Source: UMGS1498 sp900552335 (GTDB lineage: Bacteria; Bacillota_I; Bacilli_A; RF39; UBA660). From it: DNA of 16,973 nucleotides. Shown here piece after piece: positions 6,189 through 12,055 of the stretch. The stretch is from assembly GCA_902477075.1 (NCBI GenBank), contig CABSFU010000023.1:1-16973 (forward strand). Direction: 5' to 3'. Positions within the stretch are counted from its first letter, which is position 1, and the number at the start of each line of letters is the position of its first letter. The position numbers and the translations under genes were made by a program. The notes beneath the pieces are model-generated. The model was not told where the DNA came from and searched no databases. It saw only the letters and a program-made list of their open reading frames with translations.

Positions 6189-6833
6189 CTACGCAACTTT
6201 ACTTAAAATCTCTTTTCTTATTTTTGTTAGTTGTCTAGACACTTTTACCTGAGACATATTTAACATTTCTCCTATCTCTTGTTGATTTTTTGTCATATGA
6301 AAAGTTAGAATTTTTTTGTCTTGTTGTGATAAAGATGTAATTGCTTGTTCTAAATCTAATTTTTGATCTATGTCCTCTTTATAGGAAGGTATAATGTCTT
6401 CTAATAACAAATCTTTTGTATCACTTTGGATAGAGTAATGAATACTTTTTATTGGTTGTGTTGCATGAATTGCTTCTATTAATTCGTTTTCGCTTACTTC
6501 CAGATAATTTGCCATTTCTGTTATCGTAGGTTCTCTCATTAATTGCTGAGATAATAAAATTTTCATTTTTTGATATTTTAAATTTAATTTCATGAGTTCA
6601 TTACTAATTTTAATAGGTTTATCTTTTTCAATTAATCTTGTCATTTCTCCTTTAACAAATGGATAAGCATATGTACTAAATTTTGTATTACGAGAACTAT
6701 CATATAAAAGTTCTGCTGTTACAAGTCCTACCCATCCTGCTTGATATAAATCTTCTTTATTTGGATAATTAGGATAATCTTTCATTACATAATAAATCAA
6801 TTTAACATATTTTTCTGCTTCTGTATCTGTCAA
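6189..6833 (-). CDS. Short sigma factor of the SigF/SigG/SigB group
   Basis: This 214-residue sigma-70 family factor directs RNA polymerase to a dedicated promoter set. Region 2 is clear (DLYQAGWVGLVTA, then KFSTYAYPFVKGEMTRLI, residues about 28-68), including the FSTYA and GEM signature of the SigF/SigG/SigB branch. Region 3 follows (ISNELMKLNLKYQK and REPTITEMANYLEVSENEL). Region 4 (LEQAITSLSQQDKKIL) ends in the helix-turn-helix QQEIGEMLNMSQVKVSRQL. It is about 40 residues shorter at the N-terminus than typical SigF (~255). The start is a TTG at 6833 with AGGTGAT four bases upstream; the next in-frame Met would cut into region 2. It lies 8 bases after the STAS gene, so the two are co-translated. 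A separate spoIIAB-like kinase gene, normally between them, is absent. Confidence 0.88.
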   Translation of the reverse strand: MTDTEAEKYVKLIYYVMKDYPNYPNKEDLYQAGWVGLVTAELLYDSSRNTKFSTYAYPFVKGEMTRLIEKDKPIKISNELMKLNLKYQKMKILLSQQLMREPTITEMANYLEVSENELIEAIHATQPIKSIHYSIQSDTKDLLLEDIIPSYKEDIDQKLDLEQAITSLSQQDKKILTFHMTKNQQEIGEMLNMSQVKVSRQLTKIRKEILSKVA

Positions 6834-6841
6834 TTTATCAC

Positions 6842-7183
6842 CTATACCTTTATAATATCGAAAGCTTTTAATTCATTGTTTGTAATTGTCATATATTTGT
6901 CAATTTTACTTTTTTTTAGCGTTTTGTCTACACTTGTATTAACATTGCATAATAATGATTTTCCGTTATTTTTTTTACATAACTTACTAATATATTCAAA
7001 AAGATGAATTCCTTTTTTATCAATAAATTCTAAATTTTTAAGGTTTATTACAACATTACTTAATCCATTCTCATCAATTAATTCTGTTACCTCTTCTAGT
7101 GAGCTTGCTGTTTGTTCTGACAATATTCCTGTTAAACGAATAAATAAAATTCCTTTTCTAATTTCTAAATCACTTTTTAACAT
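6842..7183 (-). CDS. STAS-domain anti-anti-sigma-like protein lacking the phospho-serine
   Basis: The product is 113 residues and consists of a single STAS domain like SpoIIAA/RsbV. In that family an unphosphorylated STAS protein binds the anti-sigma kinase and frees the sigma factor, and the kinase inactivates it by phosphorylating a serine in the motif D-S-S-G. Here strand and helix pattern are conserved (LEIRKGILFIRLTGIL, then NVVINLKNLEFID), but the motif reads D55-K-K-G58, with both serines replaced by lysine. ATG at 7183 is chosen because GGAGAG lies 7 bases upstream; the ATG at 7198 overlaps that site. It is directly followed by the sigma gene, with no spoIIAB between. It may act as a constitutive activator, or bind a different partner. 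Confidence 0.85.
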   Translation of the reverse strand: MLKSDLEIRKGILFIRLTGILSEQTASSLEEVTELIDENGLSNVVINLKNLEFIDKKGIHLFEYISKLCKKNNGKSLLCNVNTSVDKTLKKSKIDKYMTITNNELKAFDIIKV

Positions 7184-7268
7184 ATCATCACTCTCCATTT
7201 ATACTCTAGCACACTCTTTTTTCTCCTTCTATCATTTCGACAAAAGAAGAATATCTTTTTACACTTCT

Positions 7269-7297
7269 ATTATATAATACATACATTTGTTCGTCAA
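7269..7297 (-). promoter_or_regulatory. Strong sigma-A promoter of the STAS-sigma operon
   Basis: TTGACG (7297-7292), 17 bases, TATAAT (7274-7269) on the minus strand. This near-consensus vegetative promoter leaves a leader of about 65 bases before the STAS ribosome binding site. Confidence 0.85.
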
Positions 7298-7321
7298 TGA
7301 CTTTTGAAATTTATTTCCAAT

Positions 7322-7358
7322 AAAAAATATCTTAGCAAACTCATGTACCAAGATATTT
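7322..7358 (-). terminator. Intrinsic terminator of the padR-HAAS operon
   Basis: On the minus strand AAATATCTTGG pairs with CTAAGATATTT (11 bp, one G-U) around a 12-base loop, followed by T residues (7327-7322). It starts 11 bases beyond the HAAS stop codon. Confidence 0.8.
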
Positions 7359-7369
7359 ATATATTATCA

Positions 7370-8680
7370 TCATTTAATGTATTTAATTGTGGAATCATTA
7401 GCGTAAACAATTATTTTCGCATCACCTAATAACTCATAATTGTAAATTTTTTGATTTTTAATATCTTCTATAATATTTTTATTAAACTTAAAACTTTTAA
7501 TAGTATCTTTATAAAAGATTATTTTTGTTAATCCATCTGTATCAATTCTGTTTTTGGAAATTTCCATATATTCATTACTATAACGAACTTCTATTCTAAT
7601 GTGATTATCTTCTAAAGTATTATCTATTAATAAATTATCCGTATAATAAATAGCCGTATTTTGATAAATTGTTTCTTCATATGTATTTGTTACAACAGAA
7701 TATCTGGATTCATCAATTTGATTTACATATTCAAATCCGGTAATATAATCTATTGTCATAAATCCCCCAATTAATGTTAAAATAAAACTAATAAGTAGAG
7801 AATAACATTTTACTTTTTTCTTATTTAACAAGTCAAAAGCAATTTGAAGAAAACTACAGTTAAAAGATAGGAATCCTAACAGTAAAACTAAAATACCATA
7901 TGCGAGAATACCTTTTGTCATGAAGTAAACAATAACGGATAGAGCAACACATAATCCTATTAAAGAGCAAAATAGTGGAATAATGATACAAATAATAACA
8001 AAAAATTTGATTATAAAAACACATATATCAGAAAAATTCATTTCTTTTTTAGTCTTAACTGTTTCTTTTCTTTCTATATTTTTTTTCTGTGGCTCTTTTT
8101 CTTCTGGTTCTTTTTTTTCTACTTTATGAAAGGATTTTTGAATAAAATTCAGTACAATTAAAACGCAAACACCTAAGTAAACTAATTCCATAATAATCTT
8201 AAATATTGTCGTTACAATAGATCCTAAAAAACTAAACTCAAATATATTAATTAATAAAGACTCTGCAATCGTAAAAGGAATCTTTAAAATGGCAAGTGCA
8301 AATAGGATAAAAATAATTTTAATTACAATTTCAAATACATTCTCTGTAGTAAATTCAAAATTGCTTTTTTTAAAGTTATCGACTACCTCTTCTGTAACTT
8401 CTGACAATTTTTTAGCACCCTTTTTAATCACATCTTCCGTTGATTCTGCAAAAGTTTTAGAATTTTTTTGATAATCTGGATTAATTTTATAGGCCTCTAT
8501 AATTTCTTTAGCAAGTTCATTTACATCGCCAGCTTCTTCTACAGCTTCTTCTTCTGTTCTACCATGTTTCATTTTTTCATCAATAATATCACGATATTCA
8601 TTGATCGTATCTTCACGTTCTTCTTTTGATAAAATATCTAATTTTTTTTCTAATTTTTTTAAAAATTCCTGTTTAGTCAT
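7370..8680 (-). CDS. HAAS (DUF1700) domain multi-pass membrane protein
   Basis: The N-terminal ~65 residues (MTKQEFLKKLEKKLDILSKE, then EYRDIIDEKM, RTEEEAVEEAGDVNELAKEI) are a HAAS/DUF1700 domain, the partner domain typically encoded next to PadR regulators. A basic-acidic linker is followed by hydrophobic segments at about 115-135 and 143-182. Next come a Lys/Glu-rich cytoplasmic stretch (188-215) and membrane segments at about 218-255, 258-285 and 295-314. The final ~120 residues are polar, beta-rich and probably extracellular (DUF4097-like or adhesin-like; family not certain). ATG at 8680 is used because AGGAG lies 10 bases upstream; the GTG at 8689 is one base from that site. It overlaps the padR end by 8 bases, so translation is coupled. 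PadR-HAAS pairs often sense envelope or drug stress. The gene ends with TGA TGA TAA in a row. Confidence 0.85.
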   Translation of the reverse strand: MTKQEFLKKLEKKLDILSKEEREDTINEYRDIIDEKMKHGRTEEEAVEEAGDVNELAKEIIEAYKINPDYQKNSKTFAESTEDVIKKGAKKLSEVTEEVVDNFKKSNFEFTTENVFEIVIKIIFILFALAILKIPFTIAESLLINIFEFSFLGSIVTTIFKIIMELVYLGVCVLIVLNFIQKSFHKVEKKEPEEKEPQKKNIERKETVKTKKEMNFSDICVFIIKFFVIICIIIPLFCSLIGLCVALSVIVYFMTKGILAYGILVLLLGFLSFNCSFLQIAFDLLNKKKVKCYSLLISFILTLIGGFMTIDYITGFEYVNQIDESRYSVVTNTYEETIYQNTAIYYTDNLLIDNTLEDNHIRIEVRYSNEYMEISKNRIDTDGLTKIIFYKDTIKSFKFNKNIIEDIKNQKIYNYELLGDAKIIVYANDSTIKYIK

Positions 8681-8996
8681 TTTTTTCACACTCCTTTATA
8701 AAATTGGAAACTGATGTAGAAAATTCTTGCCAACCATCACTTAAATATTTCAATCTTTCTTTTCCATAGACTGTAATATGATAATATTTTCGACTTGGAC
8801 CTTCACTAGATTCTAAAAGATAGGTTTCTGCATATTTCTCATTGGTTAATCGCTTCAGTAGAGGATAAATAGTTCCATCATTTACATCTACAACACTAGA
8901 TACTTTTTCAATTAATTCATAACCATACATATCTTTTTTATTAATCGATAACAGTACAATTAATTCTAGTACCCCTTTTTTAAATTGAGCATTCAT
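8673..8996 (-). CDS. PadR-family transcriptional regulator
   Basis: A 107-residue winged-helix repressor. It shows the full PadR signature: FKKGVLELIVLLSI at the N-terminus, MYGYELIEKV, then DGTIYPLLKRLTNEKY in the recognition helix, and the wing with GPSRKYYHITVYGKERL. The C-terminal helix (about 83-107) would mediate dimerisation. ATG at 8996 has GAGGTGAAG upstream. It is the first gene of an operon with the HAAS membrane protein, overlapping its start by 8 bases. The promoter is a perfect sigma-A consensus with an imperfect dyad across the -35, so autorepression is likely. Ligand unknown. Confidence 0.94.
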   Translation of the reverse strand: MNAQFKKGVLELIVLLSINKKDMYGYELIEKVSSVVDVNDGTIYPLLKRLTNEKYAETYLLESSEGPSRKYYHITVYGKERLKYLSDGWQEFSTSVSNFIKECEKND

Positions 8997-9014
8997 ACTT
9001 CACCTCACAACTTC

Positions 9015-9043
9015 ATTATATATTCACTACCTTGTATTGTCAA
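9015..9043 (-). promoter_or_regulatory. Perfect-consensus promoter of padR-HAAS
   Basis: TTGACA (9043-9038), exactly 17 bases, TATAAT (9020-9015) on the minus strand. The leader to the padR ATG is only about 12 bases. Such a strong promoter implies that a repressor holds it down. Confidence 0.9.
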
Positions 9044-9048
9044 GTACT
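9026..9048. promoter_or_regulatory. Candidate PadR operator
   Basis: An imperfect dyad spans the -35: plus-strand ACTACCTTG (9026-9034) against CAAGTACT (9041-9048), equal arms except for one inserted C and one mismatch, with a 6-base centre. Its position over the -35 and spacer fits an autorepressor site; this is inference. Confidence 0.4.
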
Positions 9049-9054
9049 AGATTT

Positions 9055-9079
9055 AAAAAAATAGTAAATCTATTTTTTT
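9055..9079 (-). terminator. Terminator of sigK
   Basis: AAAAAAATAG and CTATTTTTTT form a perfect 10-bp stem with a 5-base loop. The T tract is part of the stem arm on the minus strand, and the sigK stop codon lies at its edge. It is AT-rich, so strength is uncertain. Confidence 0.5.
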
Positions 9080-9782
9080 AATTATTTTTATTTTTAATAA
9101 ATTCTCTAAGCAATTTTGTTAACGCTCTTTTTTCTATTCTGGACACATAACTTCTTGAAATACCTAATTGTTTTGCTATTTCTTTTTGTGTTACTTCCTT
9201 ATCACATGTCAATCCATATCTTCTATCTACAATTTCTTTTTCTCGATCTGTTAAAATACCATAATATTTTTTTAATTGTTTTAAATTATTTTGATTATGA
9301 ATATCCATAGCAAAATCTGGCTTTGGTGTTTTTAATACATCTAAAAATGTAATTTCATTTCCATCTTTGTCAAAACCAATTGGTTCATTTAAACTAACGT
9401 TTTTATTATGTTTTTTAGAATTTCTAAAATACATTAAAATTTCATTTTCGGCACATCTTGCGGCATAGGTTGTCAGTCTAGTACCATGTTTATTTGAAAA
9501 ACTGTCAATTCCTTTAATCAATCCTATGACACCAATACTAATTAAATCATCTGCATCTTCTGTTTTATGTTCATATTTTTTTACTATATGGGCTACTAAA
9601 CGTAAATTATGTTCAATTAATTTATTTCTTGCTTCCTCACTTCCTAATTTAGCTTGTTTTAAATATTCTTCTTCTTCTTCTTTACTTAAAGGCTCTGGAA
9701 AAATTTGATTAGAATAGGCTGCTGTAAAAATGTAAAAATCTTTAAATAAATATTTGATTATTTTTTGTAACAAAAAAATCAC
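9078..9782 (-). CDS. sigK: RNA polymerase sigma-K (mother-cell sporulation factor)
   Basis: Late mother-cell sigma factor of endospore formation. The 234-residue product aligns along its length with B. subtilis SigK: FPEPLSKEEEEEYL, then NKLIEHNLRLVAHIVKKYE, DLISIGVIGLIKGIDSF, TYAARCAENEILMYFR, VSLNEPIG-DKDGNEI and the terminal TQKEIAKQLGISRSYVSRIE helix-turn-helix. About 27 hydrophobic and basic residues precede FPEPL, equal in length to the pro-sequence that SpoIVFB removes in Bacillus, so it is probably made as pro-sigma-K. The gene is intact and not split by a skin-type element. The start is GTG at 9782 (SD AGGAG only 1 base away) or TTG at 9773 (10 bases away); the longer form matches the Bacillus pro-sequence length. 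A hairpin covers this start region. Confidence 0.93.
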   Translation of the reverse strand: MIFLLQKIIKYLFKDFYIFTAAYSNQIFPEPLSKEEEEEYLKQAKLGSEEARNKLIEHNLRLVAHIVKKYEHKTEDADDLISIGVIGLIKGIDSFSNKHGTRLTTYAARCAENEILMYFRNSKKHNKNVSLNEPIGFDKDGNEITFLDVLKTPKPDFAMDIHNQNNLKQLKKYYGILTDREKEIVDRRYGLTCDKEVTQKEIAKQLGISRSYVSRIEKRALTKLLREFIKNKNN

Positions 9783-9807
9783 ACTCCTAATTAAGAATAT
9801 GTGATTT
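9772..9807 (-). terminator. Hairpin with T tract overlapping the sigK ribosome binding site and start
   Basis: On the minus strand AAATCACA (9807-9800) pairs perfectly with TGTGATTT (9783-9776) around a 16-base loop, followed by more T (T7 in all, 9778-9772). It has the form of an intrinsic terminator for the upstream EIIB-like gene. Its loop contains the sigK Shine-Dalgarno sequence (9788-9784) and its 3' arm contains the GTG start. Confidence 0.65.
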
Positions 9808-9830
9808 CTTTTATTTCATATGTTGTCCTA

Positions 9831-10154
9831 TTATTTTCGTTTCATAAAATCGTTGATTTGTCGTTCTAATTCTTGAGCATTCTCCCCAATAATTATTTTT
9901 AGCTGATTTTCTATTTCAACAATTCCTTGTGCACCCATTTTTTGGATAGCCTCTTTGTTTACAATAGATACATCTTTTACATTTACAATAAATCTTGATT
10001 TATTAAACTCATAACTTTCTATATTATTACTTCCACCTAAATTAGATACTAATTTATTTGCTTCTATTTTGAAATTTTTGTTTTTTGATTTAGCGATAGC
10101 AAAAGCAATAATGACTAATACAACAATAATAATCAAATATTGTATCCATTCCAT
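9831..10154 (-). CDS. Membrane-anchored PTS EIIB-like protein without active-site Cys
   Basis: This 107-residue protein has one N-terminal membrane helix (about residues 4-22) followed by a domain resembling the glucose-family PTS EIIB fold. It has LVSNLGGSNNIES, then SRFIVNVKDVSIVNKEAIQK, MGAQGIVEIENQLKIIIGENA, matching the family pattern lGG-x2-NI, TRLR-x-x-V-K-D, lGA-x-G-V, Q-x-I-I-G. In true EIIB the phosphorylated cysteine precedes the TRLR segment; here that position is Asn51 and the segment is K-S-R-F, so it cannot carry phosphate in the usual way. It probably has a regulatory or scaffold role; no EIIC or EIIA is nearby. ATG at 10154 has GGTGATATT upstream. It lies between rodA-like (divergent) and sigK (downstream, same strand). 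Confidence 0.75.
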   Translation of the reverse strand: MEWIQYLIIIVVLVIIAFAIAKSKNKNFKIEANKLVSNLGGSNNIESYEFNKSRFIVNVKDVSIVNKEAIQKMGAQGIVEIENQLKIIIGENAQELERQINDFMKRK

Positions 10155-10169
10155 AATATCACCATATTC

Positions 10170-10175
10170 ATTATA
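10170..10175 (-). promoter_or_regulatory. -10 box before the EIIB-like gene
   Basis: Perfect TATAAT on the minus strand, 15 bases before the ATG. No good -35 is visible 16-18 bases upstream (best TAGGAA), so this is tentative. Confidence 0.35.
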
Positions 10176-10215
10176 CCTTATTTTTTATTTTATTCCTACT
10201 TATTTTTTCCTTTTC

Positions 10216-10245
10216 TTGTATTTTTTTAAATTATGTCAGTATATT
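10216..10245 (+). promoter_or_regulatory. Predicted promoter of the SEDS gene
   Basis: TTGTAT (10216-10221), 18 bases, TATATT (10240-10245) on the plus strand, 15 bases before the start codon at 10261. It is divergent from the EIIB-like gene. Confidence 0.4.
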
Positions 10246-10260
10246 AATAATGGTGATAGA

Positions 10261-11367
10261 ATGAAAAAATGGAAAATTTTTTTAATTAGTTTAATTCTTA
10301 TTTTATCTATTATCAGTGTTTTAACAATTTATAGTGCGGGTGGAATTTTAGGTAGTGATTATGCAAATTTATACTTAAAACAACTCATCTGGTATATGAT
10401 TGGGTTTATGATTGTATTTATATTATATCAAATGAAAAATGATTTTATTCTAAAACATATTTGGATTTTTTATTTACTTGGAAATCTATCTCTTCTTTTA
10501 TTGTTATTTTTCGGAAAAGATATCAATCACGCTAAATGTTGGTTTGAAATTCCTTATTTAGGTACGATTCAACCCAGTGAATTTGTGAAAATTATTTTAA
10601 TTTTAACACTATCCATATTTAGTGACAATTATTTAAAAAAACATAAAAACATGACTTTAAAAGAAGAATTTTGGTTTATTATTCAAGTTTTTGGAATTAC
10701 GTTATTACCAAGTGTTTTAACTTTTTTACAACCAGATACTGGTGCAGTATTGATTTATTTCATTATCACGATTTCTATTTTATTCATTTCTGGCATTCGT
10801 TATCGATGGTTTGTAATTGCTTTCTTGTTTATAGCAATTTTATTAGGGACCATTTTATATTTTTACTTTTTTCAAAAAAATTTGTTTATATCTATTCTCG
10901 GAAATGACTTTTTTTTACGTGTAGAAAGATTATTGGATTGGTCAAATCAAGATGGTTTTCAATTACAAAAGGGTATTACTTCTATTGGTTCTGCTGGTAT
11001 TTTTGGACATGGTTTTTATAATACGCCACTTTATTTTCCAGAAGCCGAAACGGATTTTATTTTTGCTGTATATAGTAGTAATTTTGGGTTCATTGGTTCC
11101 ATCTTTTTATTCCTTTTGATTTTTTTCTTAGATTTTACTTTGATTTCAGTTGCAAATAAATCTAAGAAAAGAGATAAACTAATTATTGCTGGAACTGTTA
11201 GTATGTTGCTTTACCAACAAATTCAAAATATTGGAATGACTTATGGATTGCTCCCAATTACAGGAATTACCCTACCTTTTATTAGTTATGGTGGATCTAG
11301 TTTGTTAAGCTATATGATTGTAATAGGAATTGTACTCAATATAAAAACCCGTGATGAACGGGTTTAA
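10261..11367 (+). CDS. SEDS peptidoglycan glycosyltransferase (RodA/FtsW/SpoVE family)
   Basis: Membrane enzyme that polymerises lipid II into glycan strands together with a class B PBP. The protein is 368 residues, with about ten membrane helices. Family motifs are present: IQPSEFVKI (103-111), FLQPDTGAVLIYF (155-167), SIGSAGIFGHGF (241-252), PEAETDFIFAV (260-270; D265 corresponds to the catalytic Asp in HTDFIFAV), and GITLPFISYGGSSLLSYM (335-352). The start is ATG at 10261 with GGTGATAG upstream; the frame is open further 5' to 10069, but that part lies over the divergent gene and its promoter. Length and the compact loops fit RodA, but FtsW and SpoVE share these motifs, and no PBP gene is adjacent to decide. 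It converges with the prepilin-like gene and overlaps its stop by 3 bases. Confidence 0.93.
   Translation: MKKWKIFLISLILILSIISVLTIYSAGGILGSDYANLYLKQLIWYMIGFMIVFILYQMKNDFILKHIWIFYLLGNLSLLLLLFFGKDINHAKCWFEIPYLGTIQPSEFVKIILILTLSIFSDNYLKKHKNMTLKEEFWFIIQVFGITLLPSVLTFLQPDTGAVLIYFIITISILFISGIRYRWFVIAFLFIAILLGTILYFYFFQKNLFISILGNDFFLRVERLLDWSNQDGFQLQKGITSIGSAGIFGHGFYNTPLYFPEAETDFIFAVYSSNFGFIGSIFLFLLIFFLDFTLISVANKSKKRDKLIIAGTVSMLLYQQIQNIGMTYGLLPITGITLPFISYGGSSLLSYMIVIGIVLNIKTRDERV
11343..11365. terminator. Shared terminator hairpin between the SEDS and prepilin-like genes
   Basis: AAACCCGT (11345-11352) pairs with ACGGGTTT (11358-11365) around a 5-base loop. This gives 8 bp with four G-C pairs. On the minus strand it is followed by T5 (terminator of the prepilin-like gene). 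On the plus strand only TTTAATT follows, so it is weaker there. The hairpin includes the last codons of the SEDS gene. Confidence 0.65.
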
Positions 11368-11762
11368 TTACGAATCTCTGTACAACTGTTGCAGGTAACA
11401 TCTGTTTCATCCACTAAACAATATTCATAATCAGAATAAGCGTTTAAAGATGCTTTAATAATAGTGTTTAAGGATATCTCGTTTCCTGATTTTATATCTT
11501 TAACAGGAGAAGATAATTCACCATTTTGAACTAATTCATTTAATGTTATGCAATAAGTATTTCCAGATAATTTTGGATATGTAATTGTTTTGTTATTTAA
11601 ATAGTTAGAAGCAGCCGAAAATATAATTTTTTCACTAGCTTCTGATATTTCTTCTTTTTTATTGTTCACTTGATTTAGTATAGAAGGTAACACAGTTATG
11701 GAAATTAAAGCCATAAGTAAAATTACCGCTATCATTTCTACTAAAGTAAAACCTCGTTTCAT
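11364..11762 (-). CDS. Prepilin-like (type IV pilin / pseudopilin) protein
   Basis: This 132-residue product starts MKRGFTLVEMIAVILLMALI, a class III signal sequence. Cleavage would be after G4, with F at +1 and E at +5 of the mature protein, and the hydrophobic helix continues to about residue 28. The rest is a small globular domain with four cysteines (one in NTYCITLNE, three near the C-terminus in EYCLVDETDVTCNSC), perhaps disulfide-bonded outside the cell. It resembles ComGC-like or minor pseudopilins. No pilus ATPase, GspF-like or prepilin peptidase gene is in the window, so it stands alone here. ATG at 11762 has GGTGATAAT upstream; a longer frame to 11819 crosses its own promoter. Confidence 0.85.
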   Translation of the reverse strand: MKRGFTLVEMIAVILLMALISITVLPSILNQVNNKKEEISEASEKIIFSAASNYLNNKTITYPKLSGNTYCITLNELVQNGELSSPVKDIKSGNEISLNTIIKASLNAYSDYEYCLVDETDVTCNSCTEIRN

Positions 11763-11777
11763 ATTATCACCACATTT

Positions 11778-11807
11778 ATTATATCTTATTTGAAGAAGAA
11801 AAGTCAA
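11778..11807 (-). promoter_or_regulatory. Promoter of the prepilin-like gene
   Basis: TTGACT (11807-11802), 18 bases, TATAAT (11783-11778) on the minus strand, 15 bases before the ATG at 11762. It confirms the shorter start. Confidence 0.75.
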
Positions 11808-11817
11808 AATGTTTAAC

Positions 11818-11840
11818 AAAAAAAATAGTATACACTATTT
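11818..11840 (-). terminator. Terminator of yceD-rpmF
   Basis: AAATAGT and ACTATTT form a 7-bp stem with a 4-base loop followed by a T8 tract on the minus strand (11825-11818). The rpmF stop codon TAG lies inside the 5' arm. Confidence 0.7.
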
Positions 11841-12038
11841 CTCTTCTTTAGATACTACTTCTTTTCCTTTATAAGTTCCACATGCTTTACAAGCTCTGTG
11901 TGGTCTTACAGCTTCTCCACATTTTGGACAAGTAACTGTAGCATTAGCACTAATTGTGTAATGAGTACGACGTTTTCTTCCTCTTGTTTTACTTACTTTT
12001 CTAAATGGAACAGCAAATAATTGTAATTCTAATTTCAT
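11835..12038 (-). CDS. rpmF: Ribosomal protein bL32 with an N-terminal LQLF leader
   Basis: Zinc-ribbon protein of the large ribosomal subunit. The 67-residue product contains the usual AVPFRKVSKTRGRKRRTHY N-terminus, both Cys pairs (CPKC and CKAC) and the final TYKGKEVV. In ordinary bL32 the protein begins M-AVP, but here AVPF is preceded by MKLELQLF. ATG at 12038 is supported by GAGGTG six bases upstream; an ATG at 12059 has no such site. The extra eight residues match the leader of Bacillota bL27 (LxLQxFA) that is removed by the protease Prp between F and A, which would restore the normal bL32 N-terminus. It follows yceD closely, the common yceD-rpmF operon. Confidence 0.95.
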   Translation of the reverse strand: MKLELQLFAVPFRKVSKTRGRKRRTHYTISANATVTCPKCGEAVRPHRACKACGTYKGKEVVSKEEK

Positions 12039-12055
12039 TATTAACACCTCGCTTT

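Noticed and set aside
7236..7242. Spo0A box TGTCGAA in the STAS-sigma leader (minus strand)
   Set aside because: The heptamer is perfect but lies downstream of the likely transcription start. It also occurs by chance near 16565 on the plus strand; about that many hits are expected in a window of this size.
7366..7372. TGA read as tryptophan (Mollicutes-type code)
   Set aside because: The HAAS gene ends TGA TGA TAA, which alone would be ambiguous. However, yceD ends at TGA exactly where the family ends, all Trp codons seen are TGG, and no gene needs TGA readthrough.
9078..9782. sigK interrupted by a skin-like element
   Set aside because: The frame is continuous and aligns along the whole of SigK.
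10069..10260. N-terminal extension of the SEDS gene from an upstream ATG
   Set aside because: It runs over the divergent EIIB-like gene and its promoter, has no ribosome binding site, and SEDS proteins start near MKKWKIFLIS; the ATG at 10261 has GGTGATAG.
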